Assembly (NCBI GenBank): GCA_947626395.1
Contig: CANQRU010000026.1
Coordinates: 1-48,596 of the forward strand
Length of the DNA: 48,596 nucleotides
From: an uncultured Lachnospiraceae bacterium
Lineage (GTDB): Bacteria > Bacillota > Clostridia > Lachnospirales > Lachnospiraceae
Direction of reading: 5' to 3'
Below, in pieces: positions 8,603-15,474 of the stretch. Under the pieces are notes generated by a model. It was not told the origin of the DNA, searched no databases, and saw nothing but the letters and a program-made list of their open reading frames with translations. Position 1 is the first letter of the stretch. Each line of letters starts with the position of its first letter. A program made the translations under genes and the position numbers.

Positions 8603-10199
8603 AAACGGTTCCCAGGCGTTAGAGTATATCCGCCAGCATGGGGCGGATGTGGTATTTACGGATATCCGTATGCCGGTAATGGACGGAATGGAGCTTCTGA
8701 GTTATCTGAAGGCCGGGGAATTCCCGATCTACAAGGTGATCTTCAGCGCCTATGACCGTTTTGACCATGCCCGCTGGGCGATGAAGCTGGGAGCGCACGA
8801 ATTTGTGCCTAAGGCGGAACTGTCGGGAGAGAGTCTGAGGCAGATCCTTTCGGAAGCGGCGGAATGGATCGCCCATAACCGTCAGGATGGACGCGGGGAA
8901 CCGCCGAAGAACACGCCGGGCGTCTCGGGAAAGAAGCAGAGGCGGGAGATCTGGCTCCGGAAGATGACGGAGGATGGAGCGGGAAAAGGTACGCTGGAGC
9001 TATACGCGGCGGACCGGAAGCTGGCTTCGGAGAAGCCTGTATTTGCAAATCTGTATTTTGGAAAAGAGGTTCCGCGGGAGACCGTAATGGAATTTCTATC
9101 GTTGTATCTGGAGCAGGAAGGCCGCTGCGGCGACTGCTTTCAGAATGGTTCACAGGAATTTTCCATGATCTATGAGCAGAATAAGGAAGAGCGCGTGATG
9201 GACGATCTGAACCGGCTGCAGTCGATCCTGCAGGCGCATCTTGGCGTGCCGGTCTATCTCGGAGTAAGCGGAGTCTGCGGCGGGGAAGAGGACGGAGACG
9301 GAACGGAGAGTAAACTGCCGGATACCGTCGCTGAAATGTACCGGCGGGCCGCGGCGGCGCGGGAGAACCGGCGATTTTTCGGGATTCCCGGCTGTATCGG
9401 TTACGGACAGCTTCTGATTGGGGCGTCGTCGGAGGAAGACTGGCGGCAGGAAGTGTTTAAGGAGAAAGGAACGGCGGCTTATGCGGAAGGGCTGACGGCT
9501 CCGGACTGCGGTGGGGAGATTCCGGCAAGCACGAATTTCGGCCGGACAGCTGACCGGATCGTTGCGCTTTTAAGCAGGCAGAGCTACCGCTGCGCGCTGG
9601 AAGAACTGAAGGCATTCCTTACTGCCATGAAGGACGCGGACCGGTTCCATCCGGCCTATGTGCGCGCCCTGGGCAACCATATCCTGAGCGCCTATCTCCA
9701 GGAAGTCCGGCGTTATCCGCTGAACGAAGAAGAGAGGCGCGACGTAAACGGCATCGAGCTGTGGCTGGGCTGGTCGGTCTCCGATCTGGAGGAACTCGGG
9801 AGTGCGCTCTTTAAGGTGGCGGCTTATCTGGATAATATTCTGAGGGAGAAAAGCAGGGGGATGAGCTATACGCCCGCGGTGCGGCAGGCGATACAGTATA
9901 TACGGGAGAATTACGGAGGGAAGATCTCGCTGGATGAGGTGGCGGATCATGTGCATCTGAGCCGCGCATATCTTTCCATGCTGTTTAAGAAAGAGACAGG
10001 ACAGAAATTCAGCGTCTATCTGCAGAGAGTGCGTCTGGAAGCGGCCCGCAGGCTTATGGGCAGCCGGGATCTGAGTATTCAGCAGATCGCGGACAGTACC
10101 GGGTTCTTCGACGCGTCCCATTTAAGCCGCGCATTCAAAGCCCGGTATGGCTGCTCGCCGATGGAGTATCGGAAGAAAAGCCTGTACAGGTCGCAGTAA
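8478..10199 (+). CDS. Response regulator with REC and C-terminal AraC-type DNA-binding domain (YesN-like)
   Basis: A two-component regulator of the YesN class, usually controlling sugar uptake or catabolism. An N-terminal REC domain (RIVIAEDDAITRQWM, phospho-acceptor Asp in VVFTDIRMPVMDG, Lys in HEFVPKAEL) is followed by a middle region of about 300 residues without recognisable motifs and an AraC double helix-turn-helix (about 470-568; KISLDEVADHVHLSRAYLSM, QQIADSTGFFDASHLSRAFK). ATG 8478 has AGGGAGG just upstream and forms TAATG with a stop codon in another frame. Met codons at 8496 and 8502 are alternatives. No partner histidine kinase is adjacent. Confidence 0.9.
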   Translation: MTTTRKMSMRIVIAEDDAITRQWMKKKIEELGMDCLAEGVFENGSQALEYIRQHGADVVFTDIRMPVMDGMELLSYLKAGEFPIYKVIFSAYDRFDHARWAMKLGAHEFVPKAELSGESLRQILSEAAEWIAHNRQDGRGEPPKNTPGVSGKKQRREIWLRKMTEDGAGKGTLELYAADRKLASEKPVFANLYFGKEVPRETVMEFLSLYLEQEGRCGDCFQNGSQEFSMIYEQNKEERVMDDLNRLQSILQAHLGVPVYLGVSGVCGGEEDGDGTESKLPDTVAEMYRRAAAARENRRFFGIPGCIGYGQLLIGASSEEDWRQEVFKEKGTAAYAEGLTAPDCGGEIPASTNFGRTADRIVALLSRQSYRCALEELKAFLTAMKDADRFHPAYVRALGNHILSAYLQEVRRYPLNEEERRDVNGIELWLGWSVSDLEELGSALFKVAAYLDNILREKSRGMSYTPAVRQAIQYIRENYGGKISLDEVADHVHLSRAYLSMLFKKETGQKFSVYLQRVRLEAARRLMGSRDLSIQQIADSTGFFDASHLSRAFKARYGCSPMEYRKKSLYRSQ

Positions 10200-10249
10200 C
10201 TGAATACAAGTATGCCCCGAATCTGCAGGGGGAACCGTACTTTACCGTA

Positions 10250-10299
10250 AAAGGGTGCAGGAATCCGGAAATTACAGTCATGGAGTCCGCGCCCTTTTT
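10250..10299 (+). terminator. Intrinsic terminator after the YesN-like regulator
   Basis: AAAGGGTGC(A)GGA at about 10250-10262 pairs with TCCGCGCCCTTT at 10286-10297 (one G-T pair, one bulged A), with five T at 10295-10299. The large loop (about 23 nt) makes the stem less compact than usual. It lies 50 nt past the stop. Confidence 0.75.
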
Positions 10300-10329
10300 C
10301 TGTTACAATCATTCCGTCAGATCGAACCC

Positions 10330-10690
10330 GGGCCGCGCGGCTGCCGAGGGAGTGCTGCAGGAAGGGAAGCACTGCCCGGCCCGGTATGCGGTTCATGCGG
10401 GGCGTTCGGCCTGATGGGGAAGTACCCTACGGAGACCGGCTGCTGTAACGGGCAGGCGTTCCCCGCTCACATAATAACTCTGGCTGACTATCCTGGGGAA
10501 GCCGGTTACGACACAGCCCGCGTAGGGAAACGGCACCTGGCCAGCACCAGGGCCGACTGCAAAGGCGCCGCCGCCCCCGACCATGAACGCAGCGCGATCC
10601 CGCTTAAAAGGCGGGGCGGTCATCGGGGGTCGGTGCGTGCGCCGGATAATCTTGCCATTCTGCCTCTCTCAAAGTACCACTGATCATCGC
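10330..10690 (+). pseudogene. Decayed sulfatase fragment (N-terminal half)
   Basis: An arylsulfatase-like remnant. In one frame the translation reads PVCGSCGAFGLMGKYPTETG, corresponding to the family active-site block (PVCxPSRxxxLTGxYPxxTG), then TLADYPGEAGYDTARVGKRHL, matching the second sulfatase signature (AGYxTAxxGKWHL), then LKRRGGHRGSVRAPDNL, a block seen downstream in this family. Upstream, a shifted frame gives AAEGVLQEGKHCP, resembling the segment before the active-site Cys. The CxPxR core is damaged, at least one frameshift is needed, there is no start (the only upstream ATG lies next to the terminator) and the C-terminal two thirds are missing. An intact sulfatase lies at 26722-28221. 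Confidence 0.72.
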
Positions 10691-10733
10691 GGACCCATGC
10701 TTTTCCGGGGAAATAGGGTCCGCGCTCTGATCA
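10681..10733. repeat. Long imperfect inverted repeat between sulfatase remnant and tRNA cluster
   Basis: TGATCATCGCGGACCC (10681-10696) faces GGGTCCGCGCTCTGATCA (10716-10733): two perfect blocks (TGATCA and GCGGACCC) separated by a small internal bulge. The loop itself can pair (TTTCC/GGAAA). No T run follows, so this is not an obvious terminator. It begins at the TGA that ends the sulfatase remnant. Confidence 0.7.
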
Positions 10734-10787
10734 GGACGGACGGTCTGCCAGGAACGATCCCGATGAAGCAAAAATGCAAAAAACCAG

Positions 10788-10816
10788 TTGACATTACCGG
10801 ACCTTTCATATATAAT
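10788..10816 (+). promoter_or_regulatory. Consensus promoter of the tRNA cluster
   Basis: TTGACA (10788-10793), exactly 17 nt, TATAAT (10811-10816): a perfect sigma-A consensus, as expected for stable RNA genes. The first tRNA begins 62 nt downstream. Confidence 0.92.
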
Positions 10817-10877
10817 AATCTGTGCGTCGTGGCAGACGTATGGTTAGGCGGCAGATTTTCGGTGCCTTAACATATAC

Positions 10878-10952
10878 CGGGGTGTGGCTCAGTTTGGCTA
10901 GAGCGCCTGGTTTGGGACCAGGAAGTCGCAGGTTCGAATCCTGTCACCCCGA
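10878..10952 (+). tRNA. tRNA-Pro (anticodon TGG)
   Basis: Acceptor arm CGGGGTG/CACCCCG, D-loop, anticodon loop with TGG, T-arm GGTTCGAATCC. CCA is not encoded. First of four tandem tRNAs. Confidence 0.95.
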
Positions 10953-10963
10953 TACCATTACAT

Positions 10964-11034
10964 GCAGGTGTGGTTCAATGGTAGAACACTAGCCTTCCAA
11001 GCTGGATACGTGGGTTCGATTCCCATCACCTGCT
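10964..11034 (+). tRNA. tRNA-Gly (anticodon TCC)
   Basis: Acceptor GCAGGTG/CACCTGC, anticodon loop CTTCCAA with TCC, T-loop GGTTCGATTCC. Second gene of the cluster. Confidence 0.95.
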
Positions 11035-11041
11035 CTTGCCT

Positions 11042-11115
<74 letters not shown>

Positions 11116-11130
11116 TTTGTAATTTAATAT

Positions 11131-11205
11131 GGTGGGTATAGCGCAGCTGGTTAGCGCGCCAGATTGTGGCTCTGGAGGCCAAGGGTTCGAATCCCTTTAT
11201 CCACC
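11131..11205 (+). tRNA. tRNA-His (anticodon GTG)
   Basis: Acceptor GTGGGTA/TATCCAC with the extra G at -1 facing C73, the identity mark of tRNA-His. The anticodon loop TTGTGGC carries GTG. Last gene of the cluster. Confidence 0.95.
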
Positions 11206-11216
11206 CTCGATAAGAC

Positions 11217-11241
11217 GGAAGCCGGAAGGCTTCCCTTTTTT
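11217..11241 (+). terminator. Terminator of the tRNA cluster
   Basis: GGAAGCC-GGAA-GGCTTCC (11217-11234) followed by C and six T: a compact 7-bp hairpin with a stable tetraloop, 12 nt after tRNA-His. Confidence 0.95.
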
Positions 11242-11262
11242 GCATTTTTCCTGCGAATTTTC

Positions 11263-11291
11263 TTGCAAATCCTGTCATATCCTGTTATAAT
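11263..11291 (+). promoter_or_regulatory. Promoter of the SGNH/LRR/MBL gene
   Basis: TTGCAA (11263-11268), 17 nt, TATAAT (11286-11291). A palindromic operator candidate begins 2 nt downstream, over the likely transcription start, a position suited to repression. Confidence 0.82.
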
Positions 11292-11293
11292 CA

Positions 11294-11324
11294 GAAATAC
11301 TTAAGACCTAATCATAAGTATAAG
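11294..11324 (+). promoter_or_regulatory. Candidate ROK operator, copy 1
   Basis: GAAATACTTA - 11 nt - TAAGTATAAG (11294-11303 and 11315-11324). The inner seven bases of each arm are a perfect inverted repeat. The right arm is identical over 10 bases to that of the site at 15405-15435, and the gap is the same. Both sites start immediately after a -10 box, and a ROK repressor gene lies between them. The operator role is inferred. Confidence 0.72.
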
Positions 11325-11356
11325 TTCGGGAGGATTGTGTAGGAGGTGCTGATCCG

Positions 11357-14035
11357 ATGAAATGCAGCTTGGAGCAGATCGTTTCGATCACGAGAGGAGC
11401 CGTGCGGGTCGAAGCGATGGAGGATGGGATCCATTTCTTCCGTTTTACGGAGGAACAGCAGAATGTATATGCCGGTACGGCTCTGTACCGGAAGACGCTG
11501 ACGACGGCGGGGGTAATTCTTGCGTTTGGGACGGACAGCCGGCGGATGACGCTGTCTGTGACGGCGGCAGTGGGTACGAACCGCCTTGCGTTCACCCACG
11601 ATATTCTGAAGAACGGACGGCTGATCGGACAGCTGGGCAATCAGGACCGGGTGGAGATGAAGAGGGTTCCCATGGAGGACGGACCGGCAGACTGCCCAGG
11701 GGCGTTTCTCGGCGCGTTTACGGGTACCTATGATCTGGGAGAGGGTGAGAAGGAGATCCGCATTGTATTTCCGTGGTCCGCGGTCTCTGTGCTGCAGAGC
11801 CTGGAGCTGGACGACGGGGCTTCTCTGATCCCGGCGGCGCGAAGCGGAAGGACGATCGTATTTTACGGCGATTCCATCACCCAGGGCTACGACGCGAAAT
11901 ATCCATCCCGGCACCATACGGTCCGTCTCGCGGACTTTCTCGGCGCGGAGGGGTTCAATAAGGCCATCGGAGCCGACCGTTTCTGTCCAGCCCTGGCTGC
12001 CTGCGGCGACCCGGTCGAACCGGATGACATCCTGGCGGCTTACGGCACCAACGACTGGTCCAAGTCCGGCTGGGAGGAGTTTCAGAGAGACAGCCTGATG
12101 TTTTACCGGCTTTTGTCGGAGCGGCATCCGAAGGCCAGGATCTGGGCGCTGACGCCGATCTGGCGCGGAGATTGCGGAGAAGAAATGAAAATGGGGCCGT
12201 TTGCACGGATGGAGAACTGGCTCTGCGAGGCGGCGTCCCGGTTTTCCAATGTCACGGTGATCCGCGGCCGTGATCTTGTGCCCCACGAGAGCGGATATTT
12301 CAGCGATAAACGGCTGCATCCCAATGACGGCGGCTTCCATGTCTATTATGAAAAACTGAGGCGGGAGCTCATGAAGGCCGGGATCAGCGGCCCGTTTCCG
12401 GCAGACGGGTTCTGCGGGGGGAATGTCCGGTGGAGTTTTGACGGAGATACCGGAATCCTGCGGATCTGCGGACAGGGGCCAATGGATGACTGGCCGGAGG
12501 ATTATGAAGACGCGCCCTGGGACGCGTACCGGGAACAGATCGTGTCGCTGGATATAGGCGCGGGCGTTACGAGAGTGGGAGACCGCGCATTCCATCATCT
12601 TCCGAAGCTCAGACAGGCAGAGCTTCCGGAAGGGCTTGAGGTGATCGGCGTCAACGCGTTTCAGGGATGCGGGGCGCTGGAGAAGATCATAGTTCCGGAC
12701 GGGGTTCGGATCCTGGCGTCAAAGGCGTTTCAGGAATGCGCGGGCCTTAAGGAGATCCGGCTTCCGGCCACGCTGCAGAATATCGATATGAAGGCGTTTT
12801 GCGGGGATACGCAGCTGCGGCGCGTTGCGTATGAAGGAAGCGCGCTGCAGTGGAAACGGGTCCGGATCAGCCGCCAGGCCCGGGGAAATGACCCGCTGGC
12901 CGCCGCCGCTCTGGAATGCCGGGACGAGGCGGCCGCTTTAGCCGCCGCGGCCAGGGTGCGCCGGGCGGAGGGAAGCGATGCGGCTGAGGGGTGCCGGACG
13001 GAAGGAACCAGCACAGCTGGAATGCACCGGGCGGAAGGGCCCGCCGCAGCCGTAACATGCCGGTCCGTGGACCGATACGAGACGCTTACCGGCCGGATCC
13101 GCCGCGTTCTCGCCGCCGGCGGCGACGGGAACATGTATATCCTGGATCCGAAGAAATTTGAGAATCCGGAGAAGAATGTCACGAAATGCGGCGAATGCAC
13201 GGTGATCGTTTTCCCGAAAGGGACCACGATGATGATCGACGGCGGGAACCTGCACTGCGCGGATCAGACCCTGAGGCTGGTGGAAAGCATCGGGCTTAAG
13301 AGGCTGGACTATTTTGTGCTGTCGCATCCTCACGGCGATCATGTAAACGGCGCCGTGAAGATCGCTGAATATCTTTATGGGAACGGCGGAGAGATCGGCC
13401 GGTACTACACGGTTCCGTTTTCCATAGGCGCGGAGCCGGTACTGCGGGAAATGCTGCGCCTGCACGGGACGGAGATCCATGCTGATGTGCAGGTTCCGTA
13501 CGCGTTCCCGGACATCGACGGCGTCACCGTCGATGTCTGTAATCCGACGGAAGAAATGATCGCGGTCTGCGAAGAACTGATGGCTGAGGGGAGAACCCCA
13601 GACGACGGACCGGTCAATAATCTTTCTATACTGATGAAATTCCGCTTCGGGCAGTCCACCTATCTGACGGCCGGCGATCTGTACCGCTCCCGGGAGAGGA
13701 CGCTGGCGCGGGAACTGGGGGCCCGGCTGCAGGCGGACGTCATGAAGACGAATCACCATGGAACCTACACCTCCTCCTGCCGTGAGTGGCTGGACGCGGT
13801 CGATCCGGTGATCGCCTTCAGCGAGGCAGACGACAACGGAAGCCAGATCCTGGCGGAAGAATGTAAGAAAAGGGGAATCGCGTATTATTCCGAGGGATCA
13901 GACGGACTGATCCTGATCACGCTGGATGGGACACGAAAATATAAAGCGGAGACTCAATATGATTCTCCGCTGAGAGACGGAACCTGTCAGGGACCGTCCT
14001 TTGGTTATACTGAATCAATGAACGCACTGATATAA
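11357..14035 (+). CDS. Trimodular protein: SGNH hydrolase, BspA-type leucine-rich repeats, metallo-beta-lactamase fold
   Basis: An 892-residue protein joining modules rarely seen together. Residues 1-165 look like a beta-rich accessory region. An SGNH/GDSL esterase domain follows, with block I YGDSITQG (about 170), YGTNDW (about 229) and catalytic HPND (about 321). LRR_5-like repeats occupy about 400-500 (LPEGLEVIGVNAFQGCGALE, VPDGVRILASKAFQECAGLK). An Ala/Glu/Gly-rich linker (about 515-575) precedes a ComEC-like metallo-beta-lactamase domain with MIDGG, metal motif HPHGDH (about 656) and NHHGTY (about 798). There is no signal peptide, so it is probably cytosolic. AGGAGG lies 10 nt upstream. 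It probably deacylates a sugar substrate; the role of the MBL part is unknown. Confidence 0.82.
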   Translation: MKCSLEQIVSITRGAVRVEAMEDGIHFFRFTEEQQNVYAGTALYRKTLTTAGVILAFGTDSRRMTLSVTAAVGTNRLAFTHDILKNGRLIGQLGNQDRVEMKRVPMEDGPADCPGAFLGAFTGTYDLGEGEKEIRIVFPWSAVSVLQSLELDDGASLIPAARSGRTIVFYGDSITQGYDAKYPSRHHTVRLADFLGAEGFNKAIGADRFCPALAACGDPVEPDDILAAYGTNDWSKSGWEEFQRDSLMFYRLLSERHPKARIWALTPIWRGDCGEEMKMGPFARMENWLCEAASRFSNVTVIRGRDLVPHESGYFSDKRLHPNDGGFHVYYEKLRRELMKAGISGPFPADGFCGGNVRWSFDGDTGILRICGQGPMDDWPEDYEDAPWDAYREQIVSLDIGAGVTRVGDRAFHHLPKLRQAELPEGLEVIGVNAFQGCGALEKIIVPDGVRILASKAFQECAGLKEIRLPATLQNIDMKAFCGDTQLRRVAYEGSALQWKRVRISRQARGNDPLAAAALECRDEAAALAAAARVRRAEGSDAAEGCRTEGTSTAGMHRAEGPAAAVTCRSVDRYETLTGRIRRVLAAGGDGNMYILDPKKFENPEKNVTKCGECTVIVFPKGTTMMIDGGNLHCADQTLRLVESIGLKRLDYFVLSHPHGDHVNGAVKIAEYLYGNGGEIGRYYTVPFSIGAEPVLREMLRLHGTEIHADVQVPYAFPDIDGVTVDVCNPTEEMIAVCEELMAEGRTPDDGPVNNLSILMKFRFGQSTYLTAGDLYRSRERTLARELGARLQADVMKTNHHGTYTSSCREWLDAVDPVIAFSEADDNGSQILAEECKKRGIAYYSEGSDGLILITLDGTRKYKAETQYDSPLRDGTCQGPSFGYTESMNALI

Positions 14036-15138
14036 TGGAGCGCCGCTCCCAGAGCGGGCGTATACTGCCCGGAATGGCCCACCCGCAGCTGATCCTCCGT
14101 CAGCGGCCAGGGCGTCAGGGCGTTGACCATGTCCAGAAGAAGCGCGGTATCTTCTTTGGTGATGTAGGTCGCCAGATAGCCGGACAGGATAAAGACGCCG
14201 TCCAGCGTCACGCTCAGGTTGCGGATCACAAAGGCCAGATTATTCAGGAAATCCAGCCAGATCCGCCGCAGTTCCGGCGCGTTGGTCTCCCGCAAGGTGG
14301 CGAAGAAGGAGGGCACGTCCATACCGGACTCCTTCTCCAGCCGCTCCGCGGAACAGTAGGTATCCAGACAGCCCCGCTTGCCGCAGTAGCAAAGTGGCCC
14401 GTCCGGATGCATGCAGGTATGTTCGATCAGGCCGCTGCGCATATGGTCGCCCCACTGGACGATCCGATTGGCGATCACGGCGCTGCCCATGTTCTGGTTC
14501 AGCAGGAAGAGAACTCCGTTGCGGATATCCTGGTGGTTCCACAGCGCCAGATTGCCGGCCGCCTTGGAGTCGTGCTCCATCCTGCAGGGGAACGGGATAT
14601 AGGGCCGGATGTCGTCCAGCGTCATATGGAAATTGCGCATCAGCGTCCCGTAATTCACGCTGCAGCCGTCGCGGGAGACGATGCCCTGGGTGGCGATGGC
14701 TACGCCGAGGATCCGGGTGCTGTCGATCCCGTTGTCCGTGATGAACTGTTGGAGATAGTCCCCGATCTTTCTGTAATAATCCGGGTCATGCTCATAGGAG
14801 ACCGGATAGGTGTTCTTATATATCATATGGCCATACAGATCCGAGGCCACATAATGCATACGGTCGCTGAGGATCCCGATCCCGATCGCGATACGTGCCA
14901 CTGGATCGATCTGGATCTGGTTGGCCCTCCGTCCTCCGGTGGATTCAAAGAATCCTTCGAACCGGATCAATCCTTCCGCGCTGAGGGCAGTCAGATTATA
15001 ACTGACTGTGGAAAGTCCCATCTCAAGCAGCTGTACCAGCTGGAATTTGGATGTCGTTCCTTCCTGATAGATCATCCGGTATACGCGGTTCCGGTTGATC
15101 TTCCTGATGTTCGAGGAGGTGACGCGTCCGTCGTTCAT
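14005..15138 (-). CDS. ROK-family transcriptional repressor (NagC/XylR type)
   Basis: A sugar-responsive DNA-binding repressor. An N-terminal winged helix-turn-helix (about residues 5-70; NRVYRMIYQEGTTSKFQLVQ, LSTVSYNLTALSAEGLI) is followed by a ROK sugar-kinase-like fold with the zinc signature CYCGKRGCLDTYC. The phosphate-binding DxGGT motif is replaced (GIGILSDRMH) and the usual catalytic Asp region reads EHDSKAAGN, as in regulators that do not phosphorylate. ATG 15138 has GGAGA 6 nt upstream; ATG 15144 would abut it. The last 31 nt overlap the convergent trimodular gene. It is divergent from the FAD oxidoreductase gene. Confidence 0.9.
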   Translation of the reverse strand: MNDGRVTSSNIRKINRNRVYRMIYQEGTTSKFQLVQLLEMGLSTVSYNLTALSAEGLIRFEGFFESTGGRRANQIQIDPVARIAIGIGILSDRMHYVASDLYGHMIYKNTYPVSYEHDPDYYRKIGDYLQQFITDNGIDSTRILGVAIATQGIVSRDGCSVNYGTLMRNFHMTLDDIRPYIPFPCRMEHDSKAAGNLALWNHQDIRNGVLFLLNQNMGSAVIANRIVQWGDHMRSGLIEHTCMHPDGPLCYCGKRGCLDTYCSAERLEKESGMDVPSFFATLRETNAPELRRIWLDFLNNLAFVIRNLSVTLDGVFILSGYLATYITKEDTALLLDMVNALTPWPLTEDQLRVGHSGQYTPALGAALHYISAFIDSV

Positions 15139-15164
15139 ATGCATTCTCCAATCAAAAATCTATT

Positions 15165-15178
15165 ACTTAACGATAAGT
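15165..15178. promoter_or_regulatory. Short palindrome in the ROK gene leader, possible autoregulatory site
   Basis: ACTTA-ACGA-TAAGT has the same half-sites as the two N11 operator candidates but with a 4-nt gap. It lies between the -10 box and start codon of the ROK gene. Autoregulation is an inference. Confidence 0.4.
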
Positions 15179-15186
15179 CTTTATTC

Positions 15187-15215
15187 ATTTTATATGAGAT
15201 ATCCCGCGAATGCAA
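15187..15215 (-). promoter_or_regulatory. Promoter of the ROK repressor gene
   Basis: On the minus strand TTGCAT (15215-15210), 17 nt, TAAAAT (15192-15187), about 50 nt ahead of the start at 15138. Confidence 0.7.
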
Positions 15216-15372
15216 GCGCATTTTTCAAAAAAGCGAAAAACCGCATGTAACATGTAGAGCCCGGATGAAAGTTTTGAGAAAATAAGAAATAAAAAATTAA
15301 AAAAAGAAAAAGAAAACTAAAATTTATAAAAAATACATAAAAAATCGGCAACAATTTTGATATTATTTGCCA

Positions 15373-15401
15373 TTGAAATCAAGATTAAAATGCTTTACTA
15401 T
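15373..15401 (+). promoter_or_regulatory. Promoter of the FAD oxidoreductase/importer gene set
   Basis: TTGAAA (15373-15378), 17 nt, TACTAT (15396-15401), in a very AT-rich stretch (about 15220-15430) that contrasts with the GC-rich coding sequence. The operator candidate starts 3 nt later. Confidence 0.78.
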
Positions 15402-15404
15402 TAA

Positions 15405-15435
15405 CTTATACTTAATCAATAAATGTAAGTATAAG
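15405..15435 (+). promoter_or_regulatory. Candidate ROK operator, copy 2
   Basis: CTTATACTTA (15405-15414) - 11 nt - TAAGTATAAG (15426-15435): a perfect 10-bp inverted repeat placed directly downstream of the -10 box. It matches copy 1 at 11294-11324 in sequence, gap and position. It probably binds the ROK protein encoded next door. Confidence 0.8.
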
Positions 15436-15474
15436 CACCAACGCAGCGTTTAGCTTTGGAAAGGGGAGAGTATT

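Noticed and set aside
10255-10683. Plus-strand reading frame of 142 codons as an intact gene
   Set aside because: Its start lies inside a terminator stem, there is no ribosome site, and the similarity to sulfatases is fragmentary and frameshifted. Treated as a pseudogene.
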